From contig JAKSTC010000001.1 in NCBI GenBank assembly GCA_024402765.1, positions 67,170 to 131,169 of the forward strand: DNA of 64,000 nt. Reading direction: 5' to 3'. Positions within the stretch are counted from its first letter, which is position 1, and the number at the start of each line of letters is the position of its first letter. The translations under genes and the position numbers were made by a program. Positions 43,614 to 53,160 of this stretch are shown one piece after another. The DNA is from Alphaproteobacteria bacterium. GTDB taxonomy: Bacteria; Pseudomonadota; Alphaproteobacteria; Rs-D84. The notes beneath the pieces are model-generated. The model did no database searches. It was not told the DNA's origin and saw only the letters and a list, made by a program, of their open reading frames with translations.

Positions 43614-44330
43614 ATGTGGAAAACTTTTTTTGTTATTTGTGAATTTCTATCTTACCTTATACCAAATCGTAAAAAACAATTATATATAAGGGAACACATG
43701 TTATTTGATTGGAAAAACAAATACAAAAGTCTAAAAAGCGGATGTCCTAATTTACAATTTAAACATGTAAAAATTATTCGTGGTGGTTGGAATATTGGTT
43801 TTATTGTTGATAATAAATACGTGTTCAAAATTGCCAAATTCTATGACGAAACAAAAACAATTAACAAGGTTACACGTGAAAAACGTATTACAGACGCATT
43901 CAGGAATGCTGTCAAAATAAAGGTTCCAAAGATTGTGATAATAAAAACCCCTAAGTTTGTGTTTTACCGCTATGATTTTATCGCTGGAAAAAATTTAAAC
44001 CATCTGCCGGCACGCATCATAAAAAGATATTGCAATCGATTTGCTTCTGAAATTGCACAATTTATTTATGCGGTTCATAACACAACTCCTGCAGAAATCA
44101 ATGATTTAAAAGTTAGCGATGGCGACGGATGGAATCATAATGATATTTGTAATAATATGATTGTAGATACCAAGTCCCACAAAATTGTTGGCATTATTGA
44201 TTGGGAATATGCTGGATACGGAACACTTGAAACAGAATTTAATAACTGTGTTCGGTTTTCAAGTAGATTACGCAAATCTGATATACTAGATTCTATAAAA
44301 TCAGAATATCAAAAACTACAACATAAATAA
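43614..44330 (+). CDS. Phosphotransferase-fold (APH/choline-kinase-like) protein, polysaccharide locus
   Basis: 238 residues. The catalytic loop HNDICNNM (His-x-Asp-x4-Asn) and the metal-binding DWEYAGYG motif are those of the aminoglycoside-phosphotransferase/choline-kinase superfamily. KVPKIVIIKTPKFVFYRYDFIAG precedes them as the lobe hinge. In a surface-glycan locus such kinases often phosphorylate a sugar or an amino-alcohol substituent, which is inference. The N-terminus has a hydrophobic piece ending LIPNRKKQLYIR, a motif seen elsewhere in this locus. The next gene is a paralogue. Confidence 0.78.
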   Translation: MWKTFFVICEFLSYLIPNRKKQLYIREHMLFDWKNKYKSLKSGCPNLQFKHVKIIRGGWNIGFIVDNKYVFKIAKFYDETKTINKVTREKRITDAFRNAVKIKVPKIVIIKTPKFVFYRYDFIAGKNLNHLPARIIKRYCNRFASEIAQFIYAVHNTTPAEINDLKVSDGDGWNHNDICNNMIVDTKSHKIVGIIDWEYAGYGTLETEFNNCVRFSSRLRKSDILDSIKSEYQKLQHK

Positions 44331-44353
44331 ACATATACAAATGGAGAAAGAAC

Positions 44354-45148
44354 ATGCCCTCTAGAGCAAGACGACTTTTTGCTAATATAATATGCGGAAT
44401 AATACCATCAAAAACAACCAGAGATAAAGTTCGTGCAAAAATTTGTTATTTTGAAAAAATTTTAAAATATAAAGAGTTTGTAAAACAATACGCAAAAGAA
44501 AACAACATTCCATATAAATCTAAATTATGTTTTGGTTATGGGTGTTATAACGCAATAATTATTTTAAATCAACAATGGGTATTTAAGTTTCCTTTGTGGG
44601 CATACAGAATGTCCGAAAACAAAAAACTTGCTACAAAAGAAAAAAGAATTGTTGATGCATTTAAAAACATTTCCCCCATTAAAATACCCAATGTGGAATT
44701 AATAGAATGGAACGGGGTAGTCGTTCGCAAATATGAATATATACCGGGTAAAGTATTAACCGATTTTACAGAAGAACAAATAGTAAAACATATATCATAT
44801 TTTGCAAAAGAATTAGCAAACTTTTTATATATAATCGCAAAACACGACCCAAAAGAAATACAAGATTTAAAACCGTCAAAAAAATTAAAACCGGGGTTCT
44901 TGTATGGATGGTGCCAATGTGACATTTGGGCAAATTTTATGATAGACCCAAAAACAATGAAAATACTCGGTTTTATAGATTGGGAATTGGCAGAATTTGG
45001 GGACTTCAAAGGCACAATACACTTGGCTCTATTACGTTGGCGTAAACATGGTAAAGGTACATCAAGATTAGTAATAGAAATCATGGAACAATATGCTAAA
45101 TTGTATTATAGCAACAATCACACAAAACATGTATCACAAAACGTATAA
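44354..45148 (+). CDS. Phosphotransferase-fold protein, paralogue of the preceding gene, variant catalytic loop
   Basis: 264 residues with the same plan as its neighbour: N-terminal GIIPSKTTRDKVRAK, lobe hinge VVVRKYEYIPGKVL, catalytic loop CQCDIWANFM and metal motif DWELAEFGD. The usual histidine of the loop (H-x-D) is a glutamine while Asp and Asn are kept, so activity is plausible but not certain. GGAGAAAG precedes the ATG. The two genes are read together, 23 bases apart. Confidence 0.75.
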   Translation: MPSRARRLFANIICGIIPSKTTRDKVRAKICYFEKILKYKEFVKQYAKENNIPYKSKLCFGYGCYNAIIILNQQWVFKFPLWAYRMSENKKLATKEKRIVDAFKNISPIKIPNVELIEWNGVVVRKYEYIPGKVLTDFTEEQIVKHISYFAKELANFLYIIAKHDPKEIQDLKPSKKLKPGFLYGWCQCDIWANFMIDPKTMKILGFIDWELAEFGDFKGTIHLALLRWRKHGKGTSRLVIEIMEQYAKLYYSNNHTKHVSQNV

Positions 45149-45164
45149 ACTTATCTTTCATAAT

Positions 45165-46361
45165 TTATATTAGTTTTAATTTTCTTTTTAACCACCTACG
45201 ATAGTTTCCCCTGTTTTCCCGTCCAGGAATAAAGCACGCCGACAAATGAATAAATTTACGTTTTATCCACACAGATATATTACCCCCATGCATTTCATTA
45301 TATTGCTGTAACAAATTATCATAATTATCCATATCAACCTGCCGAAACACTGGCAAAGTTTTATCATAGATAAAATTATTCTTATCAAAAAACAAACGCA
45401 TATATTTATTTAATCCAATTATCTGTGGTGTAAAAGCCCCATGGTCTGTTTTTTGTTTTTCTATTGACGCATCAACAAAAACACTATTCAGCCCAACTGT
45501 ATTGTTGATTAAATATTGTGTATCAGAATTGTCTTTTAATATACGATTACGTTTTATTTGTATAACTGTTCCCCCAGGTTTCATAAACAACGCTAAATGT
45601 AATGCTGTCCCGGCACAGCCAGCCAAACACTTGCAATTTTTTATAATGCCTATTTGGGCAGTCAAAGGTAATTGTTCTGGCCAAATAATTTTGTATCCAT
45701 TATTCTTAAATATTTCTTGAACAAATTCTTCACCAAAAGTTTTTCTTTCATTCATTGCACTTCTGGATACATATACTTTATCGTATATTTCCTCTGATGA
45801 CGGGACGTTATCAGCCATCGCAGCATAAGTTTTTCCAAAATCATTTGATGAATATATAGGAATATTAAATCCTTGTTCTGGAATATATACATTTTTGAAT
45901 TGGGTGGTTTCATTCAAAATTAAAACATCCTTGGCCCCCAACATTTTCAACAATTCAATCATATAATTTGGCACAGGATTTACATCTTTATTATTTATTA
46001 AAACTACCTTCATATTTTTATATTTTTTATACAATAAAGCATACGCCCTATTCATGTGTTCAAGCAAAAAATGTCCAAATTGAGGATAAACGTTTCCAAC
46101 AAAGATTACATCTTCATCAATATACGGTATGTTTTTATGATTAAATTTTGGAATAAATTGACCGTCTTTTTTACGCTTCTGACTAGACGCCTTTACAAAT
46201 TTAAAATTGTTATCAAAGACCCCAAAACTATGTTTATGTTCATTAACAATGATACCACGCGTAATTTGAAAGATTTTTACATCTTGTTTAATATACTGTT
46301 TACAAGTATGTCTAACAAACCATCTTTTCCATACCTGTCGTCCAAAAATATCTAATTTCAT
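45165..46361 (-). CDS. Family 61-type (DUF563) glycosyltransferase
   Basis: 398 residues from the ATG at 46361; a TTG lies two codons upstream. Family features are VGNVYPQFGHFLLEHMNRAY, the KVYVSRSAMNERK block with conserved Arg, the WPEQLPLTAQIGII segment and CAGTALHLALFMKPG. GT61 enzymes transfer pentoses or GlcNAc; the substrate is not predictable. The C-terminus ends CFIPGRENRGNYRRW, the shared basic motif of this locus. It is convergent with the two kinase-like genes. Confidence 0.78.
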   Translation of the reverse strand: MKLDIFGRQVWKRWFVRHTCKQYIKQDVKIFQITRGIIVNEHKHSFGVFDNNFKFVKASSQKRKKDGQFIPKFNHKNIPYIDEDVIFVGNVYPQFGHFLLEHMNRAYALLYKKYKNMKVVLINNKDVNPVPNYMIELLKMLGAKDVLILNETTQFKNVYIPEQGFNIPIYSSNDFGKTYAAMADNVPSSEEIYDKVYVSRSAMNERKTFGEEFVQEIFKNNGYKIIWPEQLPLTAQIGIIKNCKCLAGCAGTALHLALFMKPGGTVIQIKRNRILKDNSDTQYLINNTVGLNSVFVDASIEKQKTDHGAFTPQIIGLNKYMRLFFDKNNFIYDKTLPVFRQVDMDNYDNLLQQYNEMHGGNISVWIKRKFIHLSACFIPGRENRGNYRRWLKRKLKLI

Positions 46362-46429
46362 GTTCAAACACTCTTTTTTATTAAAAACAATAGAATCAAA
46401 CCAAACAAAGTTATATTTTTTCTACATAT

Positions 46430-47314
46430 TCAAGACCCGAAATATCCACGAACTTTATGTCTAAGGTTTTTATTTGGGATAAAACATGCAACCACACGAC
46501 ACACACGTATCATCATCCTAGTAAATGCAGTATCCGGCATCTTTTTATCTGTTTTTCCGCGCAACCACGCAGCGCCACCATATTTTGGATCTTCTTTATG
46601 ACGACTAATAATTTTGATTATCGCAAGTACCTTGGGTGATAAGCCACGTAATTTTGCCTCTGGAAAACCATAAGCTTGGCCGCATAATAGATATTCTTTA
46701 TCAACCAGATATGCATTCAAATGCGATTCATCATCAACACAAGCATTTATATTATTCTTTATATCAATCCTAACATTTTTAGACAAAACCGCGCACATTT
46801 TCAAAAAACCAGTTGATGTTCCACCATTAAAAGCCCCACAAACATAATGTTTACCGCACCCAAACGGAATATAAGCCGTAGATTCGGACCGTCTTTCATA
46901 CGGAAATTTGTCAGGTTGATTATCAAGTATATCACCATATTTTCCAGGATGTATCCCTGCAACAATTCCAGAAGTATGCCACAAATGTGGTGCAATTTCA
47001 GACAAATCTACATCATTTATAAATTCCATATTTGCATTAAAAAAATACATATAATCATATTTTTGTAATTCATCTTTTTTTTCTAAAAACATTTCAAAGC
47101 GCAACAAAGAATCATAAGGCCAACCCTTTTTCTGCGCAGAAACAACTGTAACATTCTTATTTTTTGAAAAATCAAAATCAGTATTATCTGTCCAAATAAA
47201 ATAATGTTTTTCACAATTGAGTAAATGCTTTTCACAAGACAAATAAAAATCTTTCCAAAAACAGATATAACGACCAAGGGCAATATACAAAATAGCAACT
47301 TTAGGTTTCTTCAT
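46430..47314 (-). CDS. Family 6 glycosyltransferase (ABO/alpha-Gal type), NXN variant
   Basis: 294 residues from the ATG at 47314 (AGAGGAAAC upstream). The GT6 order is clear: VAILYIALGRYICFWKDFY, HYFIWTDN, GWPYDSLLRFEMFL, YMYFFNANMEF, CGAFNGGTSTGFLKM and the acceptor-site block DDESHLNAYL. The metal-binding DXD of mammalian GT6 is NAN here, as in bacterial GT6 members that work without metal (family knowledge). GT6 enzymes add alpha-1,3 Gal or GalNAc. The C-terminal CFIPNKNLRHKVR recurs elsewhere in the locus. Confidence 0.88.
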   Translation of the reverse strand: MKKPKVAILYIALGRYICFWKDFYLSCEKHLLNCEKHYFIWTDNTDFDFSKNKNVTVVSAQKKGWPYDSLLRFEMFLEKKDELQKYDYMYFFNANMEFINDVDLSEIAPHLWHTSGIVAGIHPGKYGDILDNQPDKFPYERRSESTAYIPFGCGKHYVCGAFNGGTSTGFLKMCAVLSKNVRIDIKNNINACVDDESHLNAYLVDKEYLLCGQAYGFPEAKLRGLSPKVLAIIKIISRHKEDPKYGGAAWLRGKTDKKMPDTAFTRMMIRVCRVVACFIPNKNLRHKVRGYFGS

Positions 47315-47420
47315 TTGTTTCCTCTTATAACCGAGGATATTATAAACAAAAACGATAAAATTTGCAAGTTTCTCTAGTTTATTTGTTTTATTGAAAAAAC
47401 TTAATTTATCTTGTACATTA

Positions 47421-48272
47421 ATGCTTATGTTAGGCAACAAACGATTGTTTTTATTTGCTGGATACGATAATGATAACATCATAGACGATGCATTGGTATA
47501 TTATGTTCGTGCGCTATCTATGATTGGCGATGTAATTTTTATTGGCGATTCTGATTTTTCAGGTAAAGAATTAAATAAAATCAAACCATACACGATTTAT
47601 GCCGCTGGGAAACGTCACAGCGAATATGATTTTGGTTCATATAAACGCGCATACCAATATGCAGATGATAAAAAACTATTTTCTAAATATGATTACATCT
47701 ATATGGTAAATGATTCTGTTTACGGTCCATTATTTGATTTGGAATCAACCCTACAAAAAATAGAATCCGCTGATACAGATGTGTTTGGCCTGGTCCAAAG
47801 CAAACATAAAACATATGCACCAATTGAATCTTGGTTTATTGGCATGCGCACTAAAATCACCAAAACCAAATGGTTTAAGACTTTTATAAACTCTATAACT
47901 CAACAGAAATTCAAGACAGACGTGACTATATTATACGAAAACGGCTTTACCGATTTATTAATTAAACATAATGTATCTTGGCATTGTATGATAACTGTTC
48001 ATGGGCGCGATACTTATAACCGTATAAAAAAACTATTTAAAGCGGGCTGTCCTTTTATAAAAAAATCTGCATTTACGCGTCACAACGGTGCGCTGGGTCG
48101 TCAGATTTTATATGTGTTAAAAAGAACAAACGCACGCGATGTAATTTTATCAAGTGCCAATCGTATATATGGAATAAAATATATTGATTGGTTATTAACA
48201 AACAACCCTATAAAAATTTTATATAGAAATATTACATACGGAATAACCAAACTAAGAAATGGTGGAATATGA
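47421..48272 (+). CDS. RgpF-like rhamnan-synthesis/glycosyltransferase protein
   Basis: About 283 residues from the ATG at 47421. Other starts are a TTG at 47391 and an ATG at 47427; none has a strong ribosome-binding site. Family features are FLFAGYDNDNIIDD, a second part ALVYYVRAL, EYDFGSYKRAY and MVNDSVYGPLFD, characteristic of the rhamnan synthesis protein F group. The stop overlaps the next ATG (ATGA). It is transcribed divergently from the GT6 gene. Confidence 0.75.
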   Translation: MLMLGNKRLFLFAGYDNDNIIDDALVYYVRALSMIGDVIFIGDSDFSGKELNKIKPYTIYAAGKRHSEYDFGSYKRAYQYADDKKLFSKYDYIYMVNDSVYGPLFDLESTLQKIESADTDVFGLVQSKHKTYAPIESWFIGMRTKITKTKWFKTFINSITQQKFKTDVTILYENGFTDLLIKHNVSWHCMITVHGRDTYNRIKKLFKAGCPFIKKSAFTRHNGALGRQILYVLKRTNARDVILSSANRIYGIKYIDWLLTNNPIKILYRNITYGITKLRNGGI

Positions 48273-49108
48273 AAAAAGAAAATAAAAAGATTGCGGTTAT
48301 AACAATGGCGCGTGGCGATGAATTCTTTTTGCGTCGTTGGATTGCATATTATGGAAAAAATTTTGGCACCGAAAACCTTTATATTATTCTGGATGGAATT
48401 GACCAAAAAAAGCCCGCAAACGCTGGTCGCGCACACATTACAAAATTACCACACACAGACATGTCTCGGCATATCGGCGACAAATACAGAATTGGAAAAT
48501 TAAACGAACTTGCACACAAACTATTAAAAACATATGACATTGTAATTGGTTGTGATAGTGATGAATTTCTAATTGTTGATCCAAAGACACACCAAACATT
48601 ATCTGAATATTTATCAAACAAAAAAATTAAAAACACTCTATCGGGATTAGGGTTGGATGTTGGTCAAAATATGAAAACAGAATCTGCCCTGGACACAGAT
48701 GCCCCATTATTGGAACAACGTGGATATGCCCTGCTCTCTACCCGTTATACAAAGCCGGTTGTAATAAACAAACCTGTATTTTGGGGAAGTGGTTTTCACA
48801 GCATCAAGCATCATAATTTTCATATAGATAAAAACTTATATTTATTTCATTTCGGATCAGTCGATATGAATATGCTGATTAAAAAGGCACAAAAACGCGG
48901 ACCTGATTGGTTAAACCATTTAAAGCGTCGTGGCAACGGAACAATAAATGCTATTACTAACAAAAAACCAAAATCTGAGAAATGGTTAAAGATAGCAAGA
49001 ATTTTACAAACCTATCTGCGTCCGATATACGCCCCACGAAAACCAGCAATGTTGGGATTACAGATTGTTGTAAACATACCGAAACGATTTAAGAAATCTG
49101 GGATATAA
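48269..49108 (+). CDS. Glycosyltransferase family 2-type protein (PF13704-like)
   Basis: 279 residues opening with IAVITMARGDEFFLRRWIAYY, then YIILDGIDQ and CDSDEFLIVDP, a DxD-like centre. This matches the short GT2-related family found in polysaccharide loci. The end contains IPKRFKKSGI, another occurrence of the IP-plus-basic motif. Its last 20 bases overlap the end of the convergent GT2 gene on the other strand. Confidence 0.75.
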   Translation: MKKENKKIAVITMARGDEFFLRRWIAYYGKNFGTENLYIILDGIDQKKPANAGRAHITKLPHTDMSRHIGDKYRIGKLNELAHKLLKTYDIVIGCDSDEFLIVDPKTHQTLSEYLSNKKIKNTLSGLGLDVGQNMKTESALDTDAPLLEQRGYALLSTRYTKPVVINKPVFWGSGFHSIKHHNFHIDKNLYLFHFGSVDMNMLIKKAQKRGPDWLNHLKRRGNGTINAITNKKPKSEKWLKIARILQTYLRPIYAPRKPAMLGLQIVVNIPKRFKKSGI

Positions 49109-50084
49109 AATTTTCGATTCTGCGTTTATATTTTCTGGCGCGGATTGTTGGTGGATTATCAAACATACCAATATTGTTCATTTCGATCAACCGTTTCAAA
49201 ATATGTTTTTTATTTTTACATTTATTAGCAGAACGCATAAATATTATAATAAATGGCCACAAAAATTCACGTCGCCAATTTTTTACCCAATGCCCAGATA
49301 ATTTATTTTGCATAACGATTTTAAAAGCTTCTTGTGTTGCTAATGAAACATTATCAAAAACATTTTGTTCATCTGCGGAACGCAACGCAGACATTGGATT
49401 CGGAATATAAAAATATAATGGTGTGCGTATTATTATGCCAGTCGTTTTTTTTACCAAAACATCTGTCCAGAAAGGAAAATCTTCTGATATTTTTATCCTT
49501 GTATTAAATTTAATATTTTTTATTAAATCACGTTTAAACAAATGCAACACAGGATAACAATGTCTTATCTTGTACATTCCCCACGAATGATTTCTTTCAG
49601 TAGCAAATTTTATCAAATCACTTGTTTTTTTATAATGTATTTTATGTAACATAAAATTTGTGTTTAAGCGCTTTTCAAAGATTTTATTTACGTCTTGTCC
49701 TTGTAATATTTTATTGTACAAATCTCTGTCGTATCTAAAAGACACAATATCAACATGATGCATCGTTGCAAGATTATAAAGTATTTCTAATGTTTGCGGA
49801 TGGATACAATCGTCACTATCCAAAAACATTATGTATTCAGCCAAAGATTTAGACACCCCAACATTTCTAGCATTACTAACACCACCATTTTTTTTATGAA
49901 GAACAACAAATCGTTTATCGCGCGCCGCATACTCTTCGGCTATTTCACCAGACTTATCAGGACTGCCGTCATCAACACAAATCGCCTGCCAATCTTTAAA
50001 AGTCTGATTTTGAACAGAATCTAAACACCGACGCAGATATTTTTCTACTTTATACATCGGGATAATTATCGAAACTTTTGACAT
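49089..50084 (-). CDS. GT2 glycosyltransferase, mosaic paralogue A
   Basis: 331 residues, GT-A fold: VSIIIPMYKVEKYLRRCLDSV, DDGSP (nucleotide-binding Asp), NGGVSNARN, DxD in FLDSDDCIHPQT. Residues 10-75 are almost identical to paralogue B, while the rest diverges, so the donor domain seems recombined or recently copied onto different acceptor domains. Three bases separate it from B on the same strand. Confidence 0.86.
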   Translation of the reverse strand: MSKVSIIIPMYKVEKYLRRCLDSVQNQTFKDWQAICVDDGSPDKSGEIAEEYAARDKRFVVLHKKNGGVSNARNVGVSKSLAEYIMFLDSDDCIHPQTLEILYNLATMHHVDIVSFRYDRDLYNKILQGQDVNKIFEKRLNTNFMLHKIHYKKTSDLIKFATERNHSWGMYKIRHCYPVLHLFKRDLIKNIKFNTRIKISEDFPFWTDVLVKKTTGIIIRTPLYFYIPNPMSALRSADEQNVFDNVSLATQEAFKIVMQNKLSGHWVKNWRREFLWPFIIIFMRSANKCKNKKHILKRLIEMNNIGMFDNPPTIRARKYKRRIENFISQIS

Positions 50085-50087
50085 ATT

Positions 50088-51101
50088 TTATTTTCCTATA
50101 AAAGCATAAATTTGTTCACGCAATTCATACCATTGATTTGGTACATTATCAAATATACCGAGTTTATTCATTTCAATAAATTCTTGTTTAGCCACTTTGA
50201 TTTCTTCATCTGATTTAAAATACTTTAATTTTCTAAATGCCCAATTTATAAAATACCACAAGAAATTTTCAGTCCATTTTGCCATTTGATATTGTGACGC
50301 TTTTTCAGAATATAATTTATACGCATATTTTATCCCTGTACACAAACTCTGCATTATGCGCAACTGTTTTGCAGATAATACAATTCCACCAAAATTAGGT
50401 ATATAAAAATACAACGGTAATGGTGCAATTGTCACACGCGGATTTTTAAGCATAATTGCACTCCACCATGGAAAATCTTCAAATAAAATTCCCTTGATAA
50501 AAGGTGTATCGTCTATCAGAGTTTTACGATACATATTTTTCCAAACCTGACAATGTTTAATAAGCCATTTGCGATTTGGATTAAACCTATTATGTGCACG
50601 CTCTGTTGCATATTCAAAAACATCATCTGTGGTTCGTGTTTTTATTTTATCAATATTATATTTTTTCTTTATACCAAACGGCACGACATTATCAGTGTCT
50701 AAATGTAACACATGGCGCACCATCAATTGCGGACGATAAAACCTGTCGTATGTAAATGATACGATATCAGACTTGTTTTTTTCTGCCAACGAATATGCTA
50801 TTTCCATTGTTTGCGGGTGTATAAAATCATCACTATCCAGATACATAATATACTTACCCTTGGCATATTTCATACCAAAATTACGTGCATCAGACAAACC
50901 GCCATTTTTTTTATGCACAACAACAAAACGTTTATCACGTGATGCATATTCTTCTGCTATTTCACCAGATTTATCAGGACTGCCATCATCAACACAAATC
51001 GCCTGCCAATCTTTAAAGGTCTGATTTTGAACAGAATCTAAACACCGACGCAGATATTTTTCAACACCATACATTGGAATAATAATAGATATTTTTGGCA
51101 T
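50088..51101 (-). CDS. GT2 glycosyltransferase, mosaic paralogue B
   Basis: 337 residues, GT-A fold: ISIIIPMYGVEKYLRRCLDSV, DDGSP, NGGLSDARN and YLDSDDFIHPQT. The first 100 residues match paralogue A far more closely than the remaining two thirds, which carries its own acceptor-binding part (KTLIDDTPFIKGILFEDFPWW). Together with A, and the capsular-type gene upstream, it forms a minus-strand glycosyltransferase run downstream of recA. Confidence 0.86.
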   Translation of the reverse strand: MPKISIIIPMYGVEKYLRRCLDSVQNQTFKDWQAICVDDGSPDKSGEIAEEYASRDKRFVVVHKKNGGLSDARNFGMKYAKGKYIMYLDSDDFIHPQTMEIAYSLAEKNKSDIVSFTYDRFYRPQLMVRHVLHLDTDNVVPFGIKKKYNIDKIKTRTTDDVFEYATERAHNRFNPNRKWLIKHCQVWKNMYRKTLIDDTPFIKGILFEDFPWWSAIMLKNPRVTIAPLPLYFYIPNFGGIVLSAKQLRIMQSLCTGIKYAYKLYSEKASQYQMAKWTENFLWYFINWAFRKLKYFKSDEEIKVAKQEFIEMNKLGIFDNVPNQWYELREQIYAFIGK

Positions 51102-51111
51102 AAATATACCC

Positions 51112-52008
51112 TTACATTTTGTTAATCATTTCATCTGCAAAAGACCCTGGAATAATATTATCGGTTCCACGATAAGTTGTCTTTTGAAAGAAAGTTTTTG
51201 ATGCGATTTCATCAAATATCTTTTTATCAAACGGCGCATTTTGATACGCCCACCAAAGTGCATGTGTTGGGTCCTGATCTACATGCGGCATTTTTGCAAA
51301 ATATTTTTTTGCACGAGGATCATTTGTCACCAAAGTTTTGAATAGTAATTGGTGCATAAAATAATCAAAACTACGGTTTTCATTCATCCAATAATCAAGT
51401 ATCATCGCACGCCACGCAGCAAGCAAATAAGCACCCTTGCGCGCACGAATAAAACAATTTTGAACAAAAGAATATGGACTGCCTGCATGACCGGTTAAAA
51501 ACATAAAAAAGTCTTGTTCAGAAATCCAATCTGGGATTGGGCTTGTTGCAAATCCAGTTGCATCCAACCAATAACCGCCATATTGATAAAGCAATTCCAC
51601 ACGACAGATATCAGCAAAATGCGCATTTTTAATTTTGCCAGCACGTCGTTTTTCCATAATTTTTTCGGGCAGTCGTATATAATCAAATACAGTTTTTTCA
51701 TCCAATACGATTAATTCCTGACTACAATGTTTACGAACATTACGAAAACAAGCCTTAACCAATGCCGGCGCATTTTCTTCACCTTGCAACCACAGTGTAA
51801 AAATTTTGTCAGCATTGTCATTGTTTATTGCCTTGGTTTCACGAACCGCTGCTGCCGCCGGTAAATAGCGTTTAAAATAGCGCGGTATTACACGCGAAAT
51901 AACATTACTGCGTATTTCGCGTCTTTTATCGCGGGACAACCAAAAAGGATTTAGTATATGTCCCCACAATATTATATCTGCAACAGCAACAGCGCGTGAT
52001 AAATTCAT
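51112..52008 (-). CDS. Capsular polysaccharide synthesis-type (GT32-like) glycosyltransferase
   Basis: 298 residues. FTLWLQGEENAPALVKACF, AHFADICRVELLYQYGGYWLDATG and the later TGHAGSPYSFVQNCFI are diagnostic of the capsular polysaccharide synthesis / Gly_transf_sug fold, with the DxT-type motif replacing DXD. The N-terminus includes LNPFWLSRDKRREIR. AAAGGATG precedes the ATG. It lies 12 bases downstream of recA on the same strand, so the glycosyltransferase run may be partly read from the recA promoter. Confidence 0.8.
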   Translation of the reverse strand: MNLSRAVAVADIILWGHILNPFWLSRDKRREIRSNVISRVIPRYFKRYLPAAAAVRETKAINNDNADKIFTLWLQGEENAPALVKACFRNVRKHCSQELIVLDEKTVFDYIRLPEKIMEKRRAGKIKNAHFADICRVELLYQYGGYWLDATGFATSPIPDWISEQDFFMFLTGHAGSPYSFVQNCFIRARKGAYLLAAWRAMILDYWMNENRSFDYFMHQLLFKTLVTNDPRAKKYFAKMPHVDQDPTHALWWAYQNAPFDKKIFDEIASKTFFQKTTYRGTDNIIPGSFADEMINKM

Positions 52009-52020
52009 GATTCATCCTTT

Positions 52021-53091
52021 TTATTCTTGTACTTCCCCAGAATCATCGTCATCAGCTGGTCCTGTTGTCATTTCTTCTGCGATACCATTGGATATTGCCA
52101 TAATTTTTTGCAACAATTCTTCTTGGACATCTGGATGTTCTTTAATCCAGGTGTGCGCGTTTAATTCACCCTGGCCTATTCTTTCATTATTATACGAATA
52201 AAACGAACCAGCCTTTTCAATAATGTTGTATTTTACACCCATATCCAAAATTTCGCTAATACGCGATATCCCCTCACCATACATAATTTTGAAATCAACC
52301 GTTCTGAAAGGCGGTGCAACTTTATTTTTAACAACTTTGACCCTGGTTTCATTTCCAATAACATTTTCTTTATCTTTGATTGCGCCAGTTCTGCGAATAT
52401 CCAAACGCACAGACGCATAGAATTTTAATGCATTACCACCAGATGTTGTTTCAGGATTACCAAACATAACACCGATTTTCATTCTAATTTGGTTAATAAA
52501 GATTAAAAGCGTATTTGTGCGTGAAACACTGCCCGCCAATTTTTTCAATGATTGCGACATCAGGCGCGCCGTTGTTCCCACAAAAGAATCACCAATATTT
52601 CCTTCTAACTCTGCCTTGGGCACCAATGCTGCGACCGAATCAATAACAACAACATCAACCGCCCCAGATTTAATCAAAGTATCTGCAATCTCTAATGCCT
52701 GTTCACCCGAATCAGGTTGCGAAATTATCAATTCAGAAACATTAACACCTAACTTTTTCGCATAACTGGGGTCCAACGCATTTTCCGCATCAATATACGC
52801 ACATGTTCCACCTTTCTTTTGTGCTTCTGCCACCGCATGCAGGGCAAGTGTTGTTTTGCCCGAACTTTCAGGTCCATAAATTTCAACAATTCGACCACGT
52901 GGATACCCACCAATACCCAATGCGATATCCAAGCCGAGCGAGCCCGAAGATATTGCTTCTATATTCTGTTGTGAACCATCACCCATTTTCATAATGGCTT
53001 CTTTACCGAATTGTTTTTGAATTTGTGCCAATGCAGATTCCAGCGCAGGATTTTTTACACCTGCCACAGTTGCTGTTTCTTTCTTTGCCAT
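52021..53091 (-). CDS. recA: Recombinase A
   Basis: 356 residues. Walker [26 protein letters not shown], the L1/L2 loop regions ([21 protein letters not shown], in parts) and a short acidic C-terminal tail (DDDDSG). RecA forms filaments on single-stranded DNA for recombination and SOS signalling. Strong predicted promoter upstream; no clear GTTC-N7-GTTC type LexA box was found there. Confidence 0.98.
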   Translation of the reverse strand: MAKKETATVAGVKNPALESALAQIQKQFGKEAIMKMGDGSQQNIEAISSGSLGLDIALGIGGYPRGRIVEIYGPESSGKTTLALHAVAEAQKKGGTCAYIDAENALDPSYAKKLGVNVSELIISQPDSGEQALEIADTLIKSGAVDVVVIDSVAALVPKAELEGNIGDSFVGTTARLMSQSLKKLAGSVSRTNTLLIFINQIRMKIGVMFGNPETTSGGNALKFYASVRLDIRRTGAIKDKENVIGNETRVKVVKNKVAPPFRTVDFKIMYGEGISRISEILDMGVKYNIIEKAGSFYSYNNERIGQGELNAHTWIKEHPDVQEELLQKIMAISNGIAEEMTTGPADDDDSGEVQE

Positions 53092-53122
53092 ACCTTTTCC
53101 TTTTGTTTAATTTTCTGTTAAA

Positions 53123-53151
53123 ATCATACAAAGAAAAACCACAAAACGCAA
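53123..53151 (-). promoter_or_regulatory. Sigma70-type promoter for recA
   Basis: On the minus strand TTGCGT (53151-53146) and TATGAT (53128-53123) with a 17-base spacer, 32 bases before the ATG. Confidence 0.65.
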
Positions 53152-53160
53152 GCAAGATAA

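Noticed and set aside
53092-53160. LexA operator upstream of recA
   Set aside because: No GTTC-N7-GTTC or related palindrome found; the stretch is explained by the promoter.
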